Counted from the stretch's first letter, positions 46,843 to 54,581 are shown. The stretch is DNA of 64,000 bases from Balneolaceae bacterium (GCA_017643365.1 JAEPNO010000017.1:1-64000); one strand, 5' to 3'. Notes: generated from the sequence alone by a model not told the origin. Program-made: numbers and translations.

Positions 46843-48564
46843 ATGCAGCAAGTATCGGAGGAGCTTATAATAAAGGGATTGTCGGGCAGTGAAGGTATTG
46901 CCATTGGATCGACTTTTGTGGTTGATCTCTCGAGACGATCGGTTGCTCCGAAAATAATCAACAGCCTGCAAATTCGCTCAAATGTCAAACGCTTTCAAAA
47001 AGCGAAAATATTGTTCTTAGATGAGATCGAAGAACTCTCAAAAAATTTAGACAAAGCTACCCGCGAAATCTTTGAGGCTCAGAAACATATTGTATCTGAT
47101 GTTGAAATAGATGAAAAAGTTCTTCACCTAATTGAGACTGAGAAGTTCAGTGTTGATTATGCCATTTTTGAGACCTTTGGCGGTTTTATTGAACGCCTTA
47201 GAGAAAGTGGATCAGAGATTTTTCAGCAAAGGATCGTTGATTTAGAGAATCTTCGAAATCGATTGATCGACCTTTCTTGCGAGAATGAAGACCAAAAGAA
47301 AATCCCCAAAAATTCCATTCTAATTGTAAAGGAAATCAGCCCTACCGATTTGGTTAATTTCCATGAATTGGGGATAAAAGCCTTGGTAATGGAAAAAGGC
47401 GGGGTAACCTCCCACGCATCAATAATCGCACAGTCGTTAGAAATTCCCTGTGTGGTGAGTGCTAAAAACGTGTTGCATTCCAGCAGAACCGGAACACCCG
47501 CGGTGGTTGATGGCACATCAGGTTCAATTGTTATAAATCCATCGGATCAGACACTTTCTGAGTACAAACAACGCATAAAAGCACGTACGAAACAGAAAAA
47601 AGCACGTCAACAAGTTCATGAAGAATCAGTTACAAAAGATGGTGTTGAGTTTCATTTAAGAGCCAATGTTGAGTTTATCCAAGAACTGGAATTGGTTAAA
47701 AAAAATAGAGCAGAAGGCGTTGGTTTATTACGCACAGAAGCCTTGCTCTATGGTGGTTTTGAAAAACGCTCGGAAGAAGCTCAGATAGAATTTTATGATA
47801 AGATCCTAAAGGAACTCAAAGGTCCGGTTACCATTCGTTTGTTCGATGTGGGTGGGGACAAACTCAATATCCACAATCAAGATGAAGACAATCCTTTTCT
47901 TGGATGGCGTGGTATCCGCATGTTGCTTGATGAAAAGCAGATTTTAGAGAACCAGTTACGTTCTGTGTTAAAAGTTTCCGGCAAGTATAAAGAGCGTATT
48001 CAAATTCTCGTACCAATGATTACGGATGTACGAGAAGTTGTTGAGGTAAAGCAGGTTTTAAAAGAAATTAAAGAAGAGCTTCGGGAAAATGAAATTCCCT
48101 TCGATGATCATATCCGCGTTGGGGTTATGGTTGAAGTGCCAAGTGTGGCTCTGCTTGCATCTCAGTTTGCCAAAGAAGTTGATTTTTTTAGCATCGGAAC
48201 CAACGATTTAACACAATACACTCTTGCAGTTGATAGAGGTAACGAACGTATTTGTGAACTCTATCAGCACAATCACCCTGCTGTTTGGCAGCTGATACAT
48301 CAAACCATTTATGCCGGTAACAATAATAAGGTGCCGGTTGCAGTATGTGGCGAATTGGCCGGCGATATTATCGGGGCTTCTGCATTAATTGGAATGGGAG
48401 TAACCGATTTAAGTATGTCTGTTCATTCGATCCCACGAATCAAGCAACATTTACGGTCTCATACACTCGATAAATTTCGATTACTCGCACAGAAAATACT
48501 GGTTAGCTCATCTGCAGAAGAAGTTAAAGCGGAATTCAAAGCGCTTTTCCCCGACTATTCTTAG
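46843..48564 (+). CDS. ptsI: Phosphoenolpyruvate-protein phosphotransferase (enzyme I)
   Basis: Transfers phosphate from PEP to HPr. The 573-residue protein has the phospho-histidine motif MEKGGVTSHASIIAQS with His191, the PEP-site blocks GVGLLRTEALLYGG and DFFSIGTNDLTQYTLAVDRG, and VPVAVCGELAGD with the active-site Cys. There is no GAF or NPr extension, so it is the standard length. It is translationally coupled to HPr. Confidence 0.93.
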   Translation: MQQVSEELIIKGLSGSEGIAIGSTFVVDLSRRSVAPKIINSLQIRSNVKRFQKAKILFLDEIEELSKNLDKATREIFEAQKHIVSDVEIDEKVLHLIETEKFSVDYAIFETFGGFIERLRESGSEIFQQRIVDLENLRNRLIDLSCENEDQKKIPKNSILIVKEISPTDLVNFHELGIKALVMEKGGVTSHASIIAQSLEIPCVVSAKNVLHSSRTGTPAVVDGTSGSIVINPSDQTLSEYKQRIKARTKQKKARQQVHEESVTKDGVEFHLRANVEFIQELELVKKNRAEGVGLLRTEALLYGGFEKRSEEAQIEFYDKILKELKGPVTIRLFDVGGDKLNIHNQDEDNPFLGWRGIRMLLDEKQILENQLRSVLKVSGKYKERIQILVPMITDVREVVEVKQVLKEIKEELRENEIPFDDHIRVGVMVEVPSVALLASQFAKEVDFFSIGTNDLTQYTLAVDRGNERICELYQHNHPAVWQLIHQTIYAGNNNKVPVAVCGELAGDIIGASALIGMGVTDLSMSVHSIPRIKQHLRSHTLDKFRLLAQKILVSSSAEEVKAEFKALFPDYS

Positions 48565-48572
48565 TCTTAATA

Positions 48573-48587
48573 AGTAAGTTTCTTACT
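48573..48587. other. Small hairpin downstream of ptsI
   Basis: AGTAAG at 48573-48578 pairs with CTTACT at 48582-48587 around TTT. It is not followed by a T run, so it is a weak terminator at best. Confidence 0.35.
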
Positions 48588-48710
48588 CACTTGAGTTAAT
48601 GGCATTAATGCAGGAAACGGTTCCATAATTAAATAATTATTGCAAATAGATTATAAAAACTAAAATAATTAATTAATAACATTGTATTAACAATTTGAAT
48701 TTGGTAAAAA

Positions 48711-48742
48711 TTGTAATTCACCAAAAAAAGTAAGTATTTTTG
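48711..48742 (+). promoter_or_regulatory. Bacteroidota-type promoter of the CBM48 gene
   Basis: TTG at 48711-48713, a 21-bp spacer, then TATTTTTG at 48735-48742. It ends 32 bp before ATG 48775 and overlaps an earlier in-frame GTG, which argues against that GTG as the start. Confidence 0.75.
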
Positions 48743-48774
48743 TGATTCATAAGTTAACAAAACATCTTATTGCG

Positions 48775-49074
48775 ATGCTTACCAAGAAATTCACTCCAAA
48801 GAGAACTGTATGTAAAGTAACTTTTTCTGTACCATCAGAAATCGTGAATAAAGAAGTTGCCCTAGCCGGCGATTTTAACGACTGGGATTTTGAATCCTTA
48901 AAACTGAAAAAGAAAAAAGACGTTTACCAAGCCGAAGTACGTTTAAAGCCTGAAAACGAGTATAAATTCAAGTATTTAATCGACGGCGAAGTTTGGGAAA
49001 ACGATTACGAAGCCGACGATTACGTGCCTAACGAATTTGGTACCGAAGATTCGGTGGTTGTAGTAGGCAAATAA
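48775..49074 (+). CDS. Standalone CBM48 / isoamylase early-set domain protein
   Basis: About 99 residues forming one carbohydrate-binding module of the glycogen-binding kind. The hallmark is VALAGDFNDWD followed by PENEYKFKYLIDGEVWEND and an acidic end. No catalytic domain is attached. Such single modules bind alpha-glucans in AMPK-beta and branching enzymes; a glycogen-binding adaptor is possible. ATG 48775 is supported by the promoter immediately upstream. It is followed 5 bp later by birA. Confidence 0.8.
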   Translation: MLTKKFTPKRTVCKVTFSVPSEIVNKEVALAGDFNDWDFESLKLKKKKDVYQAEVRLKPENEYKFKYLIDGEVWENDYEADDYVPNEFGTEDSVVVVGK

Positions 49075-49079
49075 CAACT

Positions 49080-49874
49080 TTGTTTGATCACAATCTATTT
49101 AATAAAGAGCTCTCAACTTCCTGGTTAGGTAGAGAGCTTTTTTATTATCCGGAACTTAGTTCCACCAACGATCATGCTAAAAAAATAATCAACGAGTCTT
49201 CATTGCATGGTTCGTTAATAGTGGCTGATCATCAAACTGCAGGGAAAGGGCAGCATCAAAGAAAGTGGGATGCTGAACCGGGGCAAAATCTCACGTTCTC
49301 GATTATCTTTGAGCCTCAGAAAGGAGAGCGCCTCAGTATTCTTACGCTTGCTTGTGCTTTGGCTGTGTGCGAATATATTGATGAAAACCTACCGGAAACC
49401 GCCTGGCTGAAATGGCCAAATGATGTACTTATAGGTGGGAAAAAAGTAAGTGGTTTGCTCACAGAAACCGTTTTTAAGGGAGATAAATTAGAACGATTGG
49501 TGATCGGTATTGGGGTTAACATCAATCAACAAACATTTGAAAATGAATTGGCAAACTCTGCAACGTCATTTTCTTTACTTGATAAGAACACCCATCAAAG
49601 GGAATTAGTGCTAGCCCGACTGCTCACTAGAATCGAATATTTTTATCGATTATGGAGCACTCAAAATTCATATTTAATAAAGCGTATCAACTCAAAGCTA
49701 ATCGGATACGGGAAATGGATCCGTTTAGAAGTTGACGGGCGAGAAGTGAATGGGGAATTCAAGCTTTTAGGCATTAATGAAAGTGGGCATTTACTTGTGT
49801 TGAATAAGGAGCTTGAAGTGAATACTTTTTCATATGAACAAGTCAGAGTCCGATTCGATTCTAAAACATCTTAA
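49080..49874 (+). CDS. birA: Biotin--[acetyl-CoA-carboxylase] ligase
   Basis: Attaches biotin to the BCCP subunit of acetyl-CoA carboxylase. The 264-residue protein lacks an N-terminal DNA-binding domain, so it is a monofunctional ligase. The biotinyl-AMP loop region is GKGQHQRKWDAEPGQNLTFS, then LKWPNDVLIGGKKVSGLLTE and VIGIGVNINQ. The start is TTG at 49080; no ATG or GTG is in frame nearby. The gene overlaps tilS by 41 bp. Confidence 0.88.
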   Translation: MFDHNLFNKELSTSWLGRELFYYPELSSTNDHAKKIINESSLHGSLIVADHQTAGKGQHQRKWDAEPGQNLTFSIIFEPQKGERLSILTLACALAVCEYIDENLPETAWLKWPNDVLIGGKKVSGLLTETVFKGDKLERLVIGIGVNINQQTFENELANSATSFSLLDKNTHQRELVLARLLTRIEYFYRLWSTQNSYLIKRINSKLIGYGKWIRLEVDGREVNGEFKLLGINESGHLLVLNKELEVNTFSYEQVRVRFDSKTS

Positions 49875-51171
49875 AAAAGAGCTGCAAAAAAGATTTCAGA
49901 CATCCCCATTCTTAATAATTGGAGTAAGCGGGGGAGCCGATTCTATGGCGCTTTTATATGCGCTACACAAATTAGATGTTGATGGATTGGTGGTTCATGT
50001 AAATTATGGACAAAGAGGAAAAGAGAGTGACGCCGATCAGGAGCTCGTGGAACAAATTAGCGCCATGTGGGGATTTGAATGTTGTTCAATCAAGCCCGAA
50101 GAGAAAATCGAATCAGGCAATTTTCAGGAATGGGCGAGGGAGCAACGCTATTCGGTGTTTGAAGAGCTTCGAAAGGTGAATAATGCGGATGCAATCACAG
50201 TTGCGCATCATTTTGATGATCAATTAGAAACGATTCTTTTTAAGATGCTTCGAGGCAGTGGATTGCCAAATCTGAAGGGTATGCAAGAATGGAATGATGA
50301 TCGAAAAATCTGGCGACCACTTCTGAAATTTTCAAAACAGGAGATCTTAGATTATTGCGAAAACGAACATATTCCTTTTCGCACAGATGCTACAAACCTA
50401 GAAAGTAAATATGCCCGTAATGCTATCAGAAACGATGTTTTTTCTACTTTTGATGAATTTATTCCGGGATGGAAAGAGAATTTAGCTAGGATCACAGAAT
50501 CTGCTTCAGTGTTTGAAGAATCGATCGCTGAGGTGCTAAAAACCTGTTCCGATAAACAAGGAATTGATGTAGAAGCAATTGCTGATTATTCCGATCTATT
50601 TAAAGCAACACTCCTAAAGCATTTTGTTGAATTCAATGCTGACGTCGGCCTTACCAAAGGACAAATTGAACAATTAGTTGTTTTGTTGGAAGCTGAAACC
50701 GGAAAATTTGTTGAACTTGAGCCAGGAATCAAAGTTTTTAAAGACCGAGATAAGCTTACGATAAAGCAGGAAGCAGATGCATTTAATTCAAAAACCATAG
50801 CTCTAAAAGAAGTTGAAGCAGGTGTTAAATTTAAGGCTTGGAAATTTTCGATCTCAGACTCTAAACCTGAATCAGGATTGTTTGTTGACGCAACTTCGCT
50901 ACAATGGCCACTCGAATGCAGACGATGGGAGCCGGGCGATGTTTTCAAACCATTAGGGATGTCGGGTACTCAAAAAGTTTCCGATCACTTAACCAATCGA
51001 AAAATAAAAACCGCAAACCGCCAAGATTCGTTGATATTATGCGATTCAGGTGGTACTATTTGTGCAATTTTATATCCGGAGCCACTTAACAATGGTCAGG
51101 TCGGTAATATTGCCGAAACCAATAAGGAAACCGAGTTAACCACGCGGTACTTTAGTATCGAAAAATTATAG
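49834..51171 (+). CDS. tilS: tRNA(Ile)-lysidine synthase
   Basis: Converts C34 of tRNA-Ile(CAU) to lysidine using lysine and ATP. The 445-residue protein has the PP-loop IIGVSGGADSMALLYAL (Ser32 to Ser37), AITVAHHFDDQLETILFKML, and RNAIRNDVFSTF before the C-terminal domain (residues about 350-445, with CRRWEPGDVFKPLGMSGTQK). The start lies inside birA with a 41-bp overlap. Confidence 0.93.
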   Translation: MNKSESDSILKHLKKELQKRFQTSPFLIIGVSGGADSMALLYALHKLDVDGLVVHVNYGQRGKESDADQELVEQISAMWGFECCSIKPEEKIESGNFQEWAREQRYSVFEELRKVNNADAITVAHHFDDQLETILFKMLRGSGLPNLKGMQEWNDDRKIWRPLLKFSKQEILDYCENEHIPFRTDATNLESKYARNAIRNDVFSTFDEFIPGWKENLARITESASVFEESIAEVLKTCSDKQGIDVEAIADYSDLFKATLLKHFVEFNADVGLTKGQIEQLVVLLEAETGKFVELEPGIKVFKDRDKLTIKQEADAFNSKTIALKEVEAGVKFKAWKFSISDSKPESGLFVDATSLQWPLECRRWEPGDVFKPLGMSGTQKVSDHLTNRKIKTANRQDSLILCDSGGTICAILYPEPLNNGQVGNIAETNKETELTTRYFSIEKL

Positions 51172-51175
51172 AATT

Positions 51176-51730
51176 ATGAGTTTATATTTACCGGAACAGG
51201 TAGAGTGTAAAGGGGAGAATTTTAAAGTTTTTATTAGCAAAGAGCAGATCGATGCCAGGCTCTCACTAATGGGCGAGCAAATTGATAAAGAGTACGAAGG
51301 CAAGCGCCCGATATTTATTGGAATTTTAAATGGCTCGTATATTTTTCTCGCCGATTTGATGCGCAATGTCTCTATACCATGCGAAGTTGATTTCATGAAA
51401 CTCTCGAGTTATGGAGATGAAAAAGTGTCTTCCGGAAATGTAACCGAACTGAAGCACATCGATGCAAAGCTAAAAGATCGACATGTAATATTGATCGAAG
51501 ACATTGTTGATACCGGTCTTTCGATGAAGTATATGATTGAGAGGATGAAGTCGTATTCTCCGGCAAGTGTGAAAGTGGTTACTTTGCTCCATAAGAAAGA
51601 TGCAACGGTGCACGAAGTTCAAGTCGATTACGTAGGATTTGAAATTCCGAATAAATTTGTACTCGGTTATGGCCTCGATTATGCTCAGGAAGGCCGAAAT
51701 TTGGCACAAATTTATGTTCTTGACGATTAA
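51176..51730 (+). CDS. hpt: Hypoxanthine phosphoribosyltransferase
   Basis: Salvages hypoxanthine and guanine to IMP and GMP. The 184-residue protein has GILNGSYIFLADLMR, the metal/PRPP loop VILIEDIVDTGLSMKYM, and VDYVGFEIPNKFVLGYGLDY with the purine-binding residues. It follows tilS by 4 bp, an order common in Bacteroidota and other phyla. Confidence 0.93.
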   Translation: MSLYLPEQVECKGENFKVFISKEQIDARLSLMGEQIDKEYEGKRPIFIGILNGSYIFLADLMRNVSIPCEVDFMKLSSYGDEKVSSGNVTELKHIDAKLKDRHVILIEDIVDTGLSMKYMIERMKSYSPASVKVVTLLHKKDATVHEVQVDYVGFEIPNKFVLGYGLDYAQEGRNLAQIYVLDD

Positions 51731-51753
51731 TTGCTTTTTCTGATAATCGAGCG

Positions 51754-51784
51754 TTGATTAGGCATGCTCAGTACCGTATATTTG
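51754..51784 (+). promoter_or_regulatory. Bacteroidota-type promoter of tRNA-Ser
   Basis: TTG at 51754-51756, a 20-bp spacer, then TATATTTG at 51777-51784, ten bases before the tRNA. The spacing is the same as in the tRNA-Gln promoter. Confidence 0.83.
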
Positions 51785-51794
51785 GTGCCCTTTG

Positions 51795-51883
51795 GGAGAG
51801 GTGGCTGAGTGGCTGAAAGCGCTCCCCTGCTAAGGGAGTTTACCTGGAAACAGGTAACGAGGGTTCGAATCCCTCCCTCTCCG
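51795..51883 (+). tRNA. tRNA-Ser (GCT anticodon)
   Basis: Acceptor GGAGAGG (51795-51801) pairs with CCTCTCC (51876-51882), with G as discriminator. The anticodon stem is CTCCC/GGGAG around CTGCTAA with anticodon GCT. A long variable arm (TACCTG/CAGGTA) and T loop TTCGAAT confirm a class II tRNA. No CCA is encoded. Confidence 0.94.
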
Positions 51884-51910
51884 CACAACTACGCTAAAGC
51901 TTCGTTGTGC
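51883..51910. repeat. Palindromic repeat, copy c
   Basis: Arms GCACAAC and GTTGTGC around the same core as copy b. The outer arm bases differ from b on both sides so that pairing is kept. It begins at the last base of tRNA-Ser. Confidence 0.75.
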
Positions 51911-51976
51911 AGGCTCAACTATCGAAAACAATGTTTTTGAGTGAGTTTGCTAGAAGTTGGTAGTTAACAAAGTCAA

Positions 51977-52028
51977 TGTAAAGTCGAACCCTCATGCTTC
52001 TTAAGTGTGAGGGTTTTTTATTTGGGGG
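51977..52028 (+). terminator. Direct repeat R1 with intrinsic terminator
   Basis: About 50 bp, nearly identical to R2 (52324-52375). It contains AACCCTCA/TGAGGGTT (51987-51994 and 52008-52015), followed by TTTTATTT. It ends just before the GIY-YIG start. Confidence 0.85.
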
Positions 52029-52033
52029 ATGTG

Positions 52034-52285
52034 ATGTTTTATGTATACATGTTGAAGAGTATAGACTCAGAATGGCGATATACCGGATCAACAAATGATT
52101 TACGCGAGAGGCTCAAAAAGCATAATGAGGGTGAGGTGCAATCCACAAAGCATTTTGCACCCTTTAAGCTGGAGGCTTATGTAGCCGTTAACTCAGAAGT
52201 AAAAGCGCGAGCCTTAGAACAATACTTTAAAACCGGATCGGGTGCAGCGATCATGAAAAAGCGAATTCTACAGGTGCCGGAATAG
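52034..52285 (+). CDS. Single-domain GIY-YIG endonuclease-like protein
   Basis: About 83 residues comprising only the GIY-YIG nuclease domain. FYVYMLKS and YTGSTNDLRERLKKHN hold the two signature tyrosine strands and the catalytic Arg, and KARALEQYFKTGSG the metal-binding Glu region. Related UvrC-like mini-proteins are common in Bacteroidota; targets are unknown. ATG 52034 is preferred over an upstream frame extension to 52007. The gene is enclosed by direct repeats R1/R2 and palindromes c/d, next to tRNA-Ser, and sits right behind a strong terminator. Confidence 0.85.
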   Translation: MFYVYMLKSIDSEWRYTGSTNDLRERLKKHNEGEVQSTKHFAPFKLEAYVAVNSEVKARALEQYFKTGSGAAIMKKRILQVPE

Positions 52286-52292
52286 TCAATTT

Positions 52293-52324
52293 AATCAACG
52301 AAGCTGTACTCAGCGTAGTTGATT
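52293..52324. repeat. Palindromic repeat, copy d
   Basis: Arms AATCAAC and GTTGATT around a core that is the reverse-complement form of copy b, with a longer loop (GTACTC). It lies 8 bp after the GIY-YIG stop and directly joins R2. Confidence 0.72.
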
Positions 52325-52375
52325 GTAAAGTCGAACCCTCATGCTTATTAAGTGTGAGGGTTTTTTAATTGGGGG
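52324..52375 (+). terminator. Direct repeat R2 with intrinsic terminator
   Basis: Copy of R1 at an offset of 347 bp. The hairpin is AACCCTCA (52334-52341) with TGAGGGTT (52355-52362) and a T run. It is followed by a run of eight G's (52371-52378). Confidence 0.85.
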
Positions 52376-52462
52376 GGGCGAATTCAGGTAATTAACCCCA
52401 ACACTTTGAGTTAGCGTTACAATTCATTACATACCCATAACTAACCTAATTATGGAGGATGT

Positions 52463-53146
52463 ATGATTGATAAAATCACTTCGGTATTGATTGAGGCTTA
52501 TGAGACCTTTTTCAACAAACTGGCCGATTTCTTACCGAGTTTGGTCGGTGCACTTTTGATCCTGATCGTGGGGTGGATCATTGCAAAGCTGGTAAAAACA
52601 GCCGCAATCAAGCTGTTGAAACTCATCAAGCTTGATGTTGTAACTGAGAAAGCAAAAATAGATCAGTTTTTGCGAGACGGTGGCAGCGATAAAACCGCCA
52701 TCGATATACTTGGGGGCATTATCTACTGGCTCATCATGTTGATCGTGATCCTTGCAGGCTTGGATGCCTTAGGACTGGGTGTAGCTTCTGAGTTATTCAA
52801 CCAAATTATACTGTATATCCCTAATGTAATAGTTGCTGTATTAGCGCTCATTTTTGGAATATTTCTTGCCGGTTTTATCGCTCAAGTGGTTTCAACTTAC
52901 CTGGCCAATGTTGGAGTTAAAAACTCCGCAGCAATTGGCGCAATCGCAAAATATGCCATTATACTTTTTGTAATTTCTTTATCACTTACTCAATTAAGTA
53001 TTGGCGAAGAGTTAGTTACAAATGCCTTCTTATTACTTTTTGGTGCAGTTTGTCTTGCTCTTGGCTTAGCTTTTGGACTAGGTGGAAAAGAGTGGGCGGC
53101 TTCTGTTATCAAGAAAGTGGCGGAAGAATCAAAAGTTGATAATTAA
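52463..53146 (+). CDS. MscS-type / TM-helix-repeat membrane protein
   Basis: A 227-residue inner-membrane protein of the conserved TM helix family related to mechanosensitive channels. FLPSLVGALLILIVGWIIAK is the first helix and motif, and a second copy is LYIPNVIVAVLALIFGIFLA. A Gly-rich segment ALGLAFGLGGKEWA resembles the MscS pore-lining end, but the large cytoplasmic beta domain of MscS is absent. It is a single gene with its own terminator. Confidence 0.82.
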   Translation: MIDKITSVLIEAYETFFNKLADFLPSLVGALLILIVGWIIAKLVKTAAIKLLKLIKLDVVTEKAKIDQFLRDGGSDKTAIDILGGIIYWLIMLIVILAGLDALGLGVASELFNQIILYIPNVIVAVLALIFGIFLAGFIAQVVSTYLANVGVKNSAAIGAIAKYAIILFVISLSLTQLSIGEELVTNAFLLLFGAVCLALGLAFGLGGKEWAASVIKKVAEESKVDN

Positions 53147-53199
53147 AGCTCAGAAAGTATATAAGTGCCGATGCGACGTGTCGTGCTTCATTAAATCAT

Positions 53200-53228
53200 G
53201 CTCCGATGCTTTGCGTCGGAGCTTTTTT
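53200..53228. terminator. Terminator between the MscS-type and DNA alkylation repair genes
   Basis: A 7-bp stem (GCTCCGA at 53200-53206 with TCGGAGC at 53216-53222) followed by TTTTTT. It reads for the plus-strand gene and lies 5 bp from the convergent stop codon. Confidence 0.78.
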
Positions 53229-54012
53229 ATTTAATATAGACTTGATTCAACATCGACATCGCCCACAGATCTTCTCTTTTCAACTCGTTTCTTAGGGCAT
53301 GTTTGATGATCCATTTCGTAGAGTCTTTTTCAACAGGCCGCCAGCTTTCGAGTTCTTGTTGAGCTATCGCTTTATTGTCTTTGAGGATATCGTTCAGACA
53401 ATTGGCAACCGACTTTTGCACGTATTTTGATGGGTCAGTTTTCAAGCTTCTCAGGATTGGTAGCAAAGGAGTTGGATCATCGATAAAAATATCCAGCTTG
53501 GAGGCCCAAGGTAATCGTGGTCGACCACCTTCTGATGCCAATCTTCGGACATGAAAATTCTCTGACTGCGCCCAAAGATTCATTTGTTGCATGGTCTGAG
53601 TTTGATGCTTGACGATAAACGGACGAATAGCATATTCACTGGTATTTCTTTTGGTGATTTCTTCCAATGCTCGATAGGATAACTCCGGATAATCAAGTCC
53701 ATATTTTTCCACAAACTTGGCGATGGGCATCACCCAATAGTAATTGGTAAACATTCCGGTTTCTTCTTCATTTTCCGGACCAAGTATTTCCAGTAAATCA
53801 GGTAGGGCTTGTTGATATTCTTTATTCAGAAAATGAAATAAACCATCGGCAATAATTTCAACCCGATCTTTTAGTTCAAGCTCTGGTATTCGTTGGGAGA
53901 CATACTCGATGAACTCGCTTTTGGGAAAACCAGCTTGACCATCTAAGATTTTATCAGCAAGCATCGCTGCGAGATCTTCATCAAACCAAAGTTTGAGAGA
54001 CTTGTACGCCAT
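53227..54012 (-). CDS. HEAT-repeat DNA alkylation repair protein
   Basis: About 261 residues of helical repeats in the AlkC/AlkD-like superfamily, glycosylases that remove N3- and N7-alkylated bases. The signature HVRRLASEGGRPRLPWA and the later KYVQKSVANCLNDI are typical of the AlkC-like branch. ATG 54012 is preferred over a TTG four codons upstream, since it lies 1 bp after the YjbQ stop codon. Cotranscribed with the YjbQ gene. Confidence 0.82.
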   Translation of the reverse strand: MAYKSLKLWFDEDLAAMLADKILDGQAGFPKSEFIEYVSQRIPELELKDRVEIIADGLFHFLNKEYQQALPDLLEILGPENEEETGMFTNYYWVMPIAKFVEKYGLDYPELSYRALEEITKRNTSEYAIRPFIVKHQTQTMQQMNLWAQSENFHVRRLASEGGRPRLPWASKLDIFIDDPTPLLPILRSLKTDPSKYVQKSVANCLNDILKDNKAIAQQELESWRPVEKDSTKWIIKHALRNELKREDLWAMSMLNQVYIK

Positions 54013-54013
54013 T

Positions 54014-54436
54014 TTAAGCTCCAATTATCGTGATAACTATTTTTCTGGCACTGCCTCTGTTTCGATGTTCGCATAGATAGATGCCCTGCCACGTTCCAAC
54101 ATTGAAACGCCCATCAGAAACGGGAATTGTAACCGAAGATCCCAACAGCGAACTTTTGATGTGTGAAGTCATATCATCGGGACCTTCATACACATGTTTG
54201 TAAAGGCTGACATCCTCGGGAACGGTTCGGTTAAAAAAAGTTTCGAAATCTTGGCGAACGGTTGGATCGGCATTCTCATTTATGGTGAGCGATGCACTAG
54301 TATGCATAATGAAAATATGAGCCATTCCTGATTTTATAGTATTTAGTTCTGGAATCTGCTCTAAAAGCTCTTGGGTTATCAGGTGAAAACCTCTTGGTTT
54401 AGCCTTTATCGTGCATTCTTGTTGAAGTACTTTCAT
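54014..54436 (-). CDS. YjbQ / UPF0047 family protein
   Basis: A 140-residue trimeric-fold protein of the YjbQ family, sometimes reported with thiamine-phosphate synthase activity. The conserved blocks are FIMHTSASLTINENADP, VYEGPDDMTSHIKSSLLG and GTWQGIYLCEHRNRG, which bear the likely metal histidines. It is the first gene of a two-gene minus-strand operon. The physiological role is not settled. Confidence 0.88.
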   Translation of the reverse strand: MKVLQQECTIKAKPRGFHLITQELLEQIPELNTIKSGMAHIFIMHTSASLTINENADPTVRQDFETFFNRTVPEDVSLYKHVYEGPDDMTSHIKSSLLGSSVTIPVSDGRFNVGTWQGIYLCEHRNRGSARKIVITIIGA

Positions 54437-54581
54437 AAAGAAATGAGTTAATAAATTTCTGAATGTTCTTATTATGAACTAAGGTAAATTTTTAAAACTA
54501 ATTGCGGTTTATTTTATCAAATCTACAGAATACAAAAACGCGCTAATTACCACTTTTAAGGAATTCAAACTTAAAGAAGCT

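Noticed and set aside
46569-48564. HPr/enzyme I as a sugar-uptake PTS
   Set aside because: No EIIA, EIIB or EIIC sugar components are seen in the window, so only a regulatory role is argued.
48742-48774. GTG start 33 bp upstream of the CBM48 gene
   Set aside because: The GTG overlaps the -7 box of a consensus promoter, so it would not be transcribed.
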